Of a stretch of 14,648 nt of DNA, positions 13,549 to 14,648 are shown in pieces. A program made the position numbers and the translations under genes. Origin of the DNA: Planctomycetaceae bacterium (GTDB taxonomy: Bacteria > Planctomycetota > Planctomycetia > Pirellulales > UBA1268). Numbering within the stretch: position 1 is the first letter of the stretch; every line of letters starts with the position of its first letter. Under the pieces are notes generated by a model that was given only the letters and a program-made list of their open reading frames with translations, was not told the DNA's origin and did no database searches. Location of the stretch: contig SXWC01000057.1 of the NCBI GenBank assembly GCA_005789975.1, positions 1-14,648 of the forward strand, in the 5' to 3' direction.

Positions 13549-14002
13549 CGCCGTGCAATGGACGATGCTCGACTCGATCCTGGCGGCCCAGGCCGTCTCA
13601 TCGGGGGCGATGTGCGGGCTGATCTGGTTCGTGCAGGTCGTCCACTACCCGCTCTTTGCGATCACGACGGGTGATGACGCACCGGGCTACGCCCTGGAAA
13701 ACCAGCGGCGGACGACATGGGTCGTCCTGCCCTTCATGCTCGTCGAGATGGCCACGGCGGCACTGATCGCCATCGCCCCCCCGCCGGGCGTGGGCCGTGC
13801 GGCCGCCGTCAGCGGCATGCTGCTGGTGATCGCGATCTGGGCATCGACGCTCGTGGTGCAGATGCCGCTGCATGCGCGGCTGGCGCGAGAAGGGCACCGG
13901 TCCCAACTCGTCGCCGCGCTTGTGCGCGGCAACTGGTTTCGCACTCTGGCGTGGACCGCGCGGGCGGTCCTCGCCGTGTGGATGCTGCGGGTCGCCGGCT
14001 GA
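13541..14002 (+). CDS. small membrane protein of unknown function
   Basis: About 153 residues with four hydrophobic segments: the first near SILAAQAVSSGAMCGLIWFVQVVHYPLF, the second in TTWVVLPFMLVEMATAALIAIA, the third in AAAVSGMLLVIAIWASTLVVQMPLH, and the last in RTLAWTARAVLAVWML. The pairs W-x-V-Q-V-V-H-Y-P and V-Q-M-P-L-H, and the R-x-N-W-F-R-T motif before the final helix, are typical of a widespread uncharacterised bacterial family. The histidines at membrane borders could bind a metal or haem; this is speculation. The start is uncertain: the GTG at 13541 overlaps the previous stop; ATG 13517 and ATG 13565 are alternatives in frame. GGAGG at 13522-13526 is too far from 13541 to decide. 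It probably forms an operon with the preceding membrane protein. Confidence 0.7.
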   Translation: MTDAVQWTMLDSILAAQAVSSGAMCGLIWFVQVVHYPLFAITTGDDAPGYALENQRRTTWVVLPFMLVEMATAALIAIAPPPGVGRAAAVSGMLLVIAIWASTLVVQMPLHARLAREGHRSQLVAALVRGNWFRTLAWTARAVLAVWMLRVAG

Positions 14003-14072
14003 AGCCGCGGGGGCCGGGGGAGCCCGCAGCCGACGACGAAAACCGCCCTTGATTCCCCGCGCCGAGGGGGGG

Positions 14073-14086
14073 TACTTTTCCCTGCC
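14073..14086 (+). promoter_or_regulatory. -10 box directly before the monooxygenase ATG (leaderless-type start)
   Basis: TACTTT (14073-14078) is followed by exactly 8 nt and then the ATG at 14087. No ribosome binding site precedes the ATG: the G-rich run GAGGGGGGG lies at 14064-14072, upstream of the box. The TACTTTTCCC string also resembles the core of the 13090-13127 repeat. Confidence 0.4.
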
Positions 14087-14648
14087 ATGGCATCCCGGCC
14101 TCAGTCCGCTCATCCGCCGCCCGGCGAGCCCGACATCGGCGTCGCCATCATCGGCGCGGGGTTCGCCGGCATCTGCATGGCGATCAAGTTGAAGGAGCAG
14201 GGGCGGGGGGATTTTCGAATCTTCGAAAAGGCGCCGTCGCTCGGTGGCACCTGGCGGGACAACACCTACCCGGGATGCGCCTGCGACGTGCCGTCGCACC
14301 TCTATTCCTATTCGTTCGAGCAAAACCCCGACTGGTCGCGGACCTACGCATCGCAGCCCGAGATTCTCGCCTATCTCCGCCGGGTGGCCGCCAAGCACGC
14401 CATCGACCGGCAGATCTCCTTTGAAACGCCGATCGAGGCGATCGTCTGGGACGAATCCTCCCGTCGGTGGCGGCTCACCGCCCACGACGGTCGCCGATTC
14501 ACCGCCCGCGTCGTCGTCTCCGCCGTCGGTGCGCTGCACGTGCCGAAGCGGCCGGATCTGCCCGGCCTCGATGCATTCGAGGGGCCCGTCTTCCACTCCG
14601 CCCAGTGGCGGCACGACCTCGATCTCGCCGGCAAGCAGGTCGCCGTGA
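14087..14648 (+). CDS. flavin-containing monooxygenase, Baeyer-Villiger type (N-terminal part, cut by window edge)
   Basis: The first 187 residues of an FAD/NADPH monooxygenase; the frame is open at the window end. The FAD-binding Rossmann motif GAGFAG (23-28) is followed by GGTWRDNTYPGCACDVPSHL (53-72, with YSYSF after it), a block typical of Baeyer-Villiger monooxygenases. The Baeyer-Villiger fingerprint FxGxxxHxxxW is seen as FEGPVFHSAQW (164-174). It is followed by R where the family often has P or D. Such enzymes insert oxygen next to a carbonyl to give esters or lactones, or oxidise sulphur or nitrogen; the substrate cannot be told here. The NADPH-binding second Rossmann motif should begin just after the cut. 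The ATG at 14087 is preferred because the Rossmann strand follows at the usual distance and a TANNNT box lies 8 nt upstream. Confidence 0.9.
   Translation, partial: MASRPQSAHPPPGEPDIGVAIIGAGFAGICMAIKLKEQGRGDFRIFEKAPSLGGTWRDNTYPGCACDVPSHLYSYSFEQNPDWSRTYASQPEILAYLRRVAAKHAIDRQISFETPIEAIVWDESSRRWRLTAHDGRRFTARVVVSAVGALHVPKRPDLPGLDAFEGPVFHSAQWRHDLDLAGKQVAV

Overview
The window is high-GC bacterial DNA, estimated by eye at about 65-70% G+C. It reads like a planctomycete, probably of the Pirellula group. The pointers are a PEP-CTERM exosortase substrate, a LssY_C-domain lipoprotein-like secreted protein, a DUF5522/DinB pair, a minimal GspF-GspE pair, many small secreted or membrane proteins, and genes that switch strand almost one by one. 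This assignment is an inference from gene content; there is no rRNA or other firm marker.

Layout: (1) 1-586, minus: the N-terminal part of 6-phosphogluconate dehydrogenase, cut by the window edge, with a good promoter. (2) 787-970: promoter, tRNA-Cys(GCA) and intrinsic terminator. (3) 1375-1788, plus: a small secreted protein followed by a very strong hairpin. (4) 2052-2279: a 75-residue helical protein. (5) 2311-2972, minus: a two-gene DinB-like / DUF5522 operon. (6) 3190-3786, plus: RNA 2',3'-cyclic phosphodiesterase ThpR, convergent with (7) a LssY_C-domain secreted protein (3793-4497, minus). (8) 4986-5744: a PEP-CTERM protein; its last codons overlap the promoter of (9) a yeast-FCY1-type cytosine deaminase (5754-6191). 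(10) 6201-6986, minus: an ABHD11/YbfF-like alpha/beta hydrolase, divergent from (11) a GspF/PilC-like and GspE/PilB-like pair (7147-9491). (12) 9627-12311, minus: an 894-residue fusion of an NmrA/YbjT-type SDR, DUF2867 and a multi-spanning membrane domain. (13) 12614-13000: an unrecognised protein. (14) 13147-14002: two small membrane proteins. (15) 14087-14648: the start of a Baeyer-Villiger-type flavin monooxygenase, cut by the edge.

Most genes are independent metabolic or housekeeping units rather than one pathway. The coupled sets are DinB-DUF5522 (2-nt gap), GspF-GspE (ATGA overlap) and the two small membrane proteins (overlapping stop and start). I found no CRISPR array, transposase, phage gene or recognisable defence system.

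The most interesting signals are regulatory and architectural. Three genes carry a TANNNT box exactly 8 nt before the ATG, which suggests leaderless transcripts. A perfect 11-bp inverted repeat sits over the promoter of the SDR fusion. Two intergenic tandem repeats share a 19-bp period and a GGGAAA(A)GTCG core. The SDR-DUF2867 protein carries an apparently peptidase-derived membrane domain without a zinc-binding HExxH motif.
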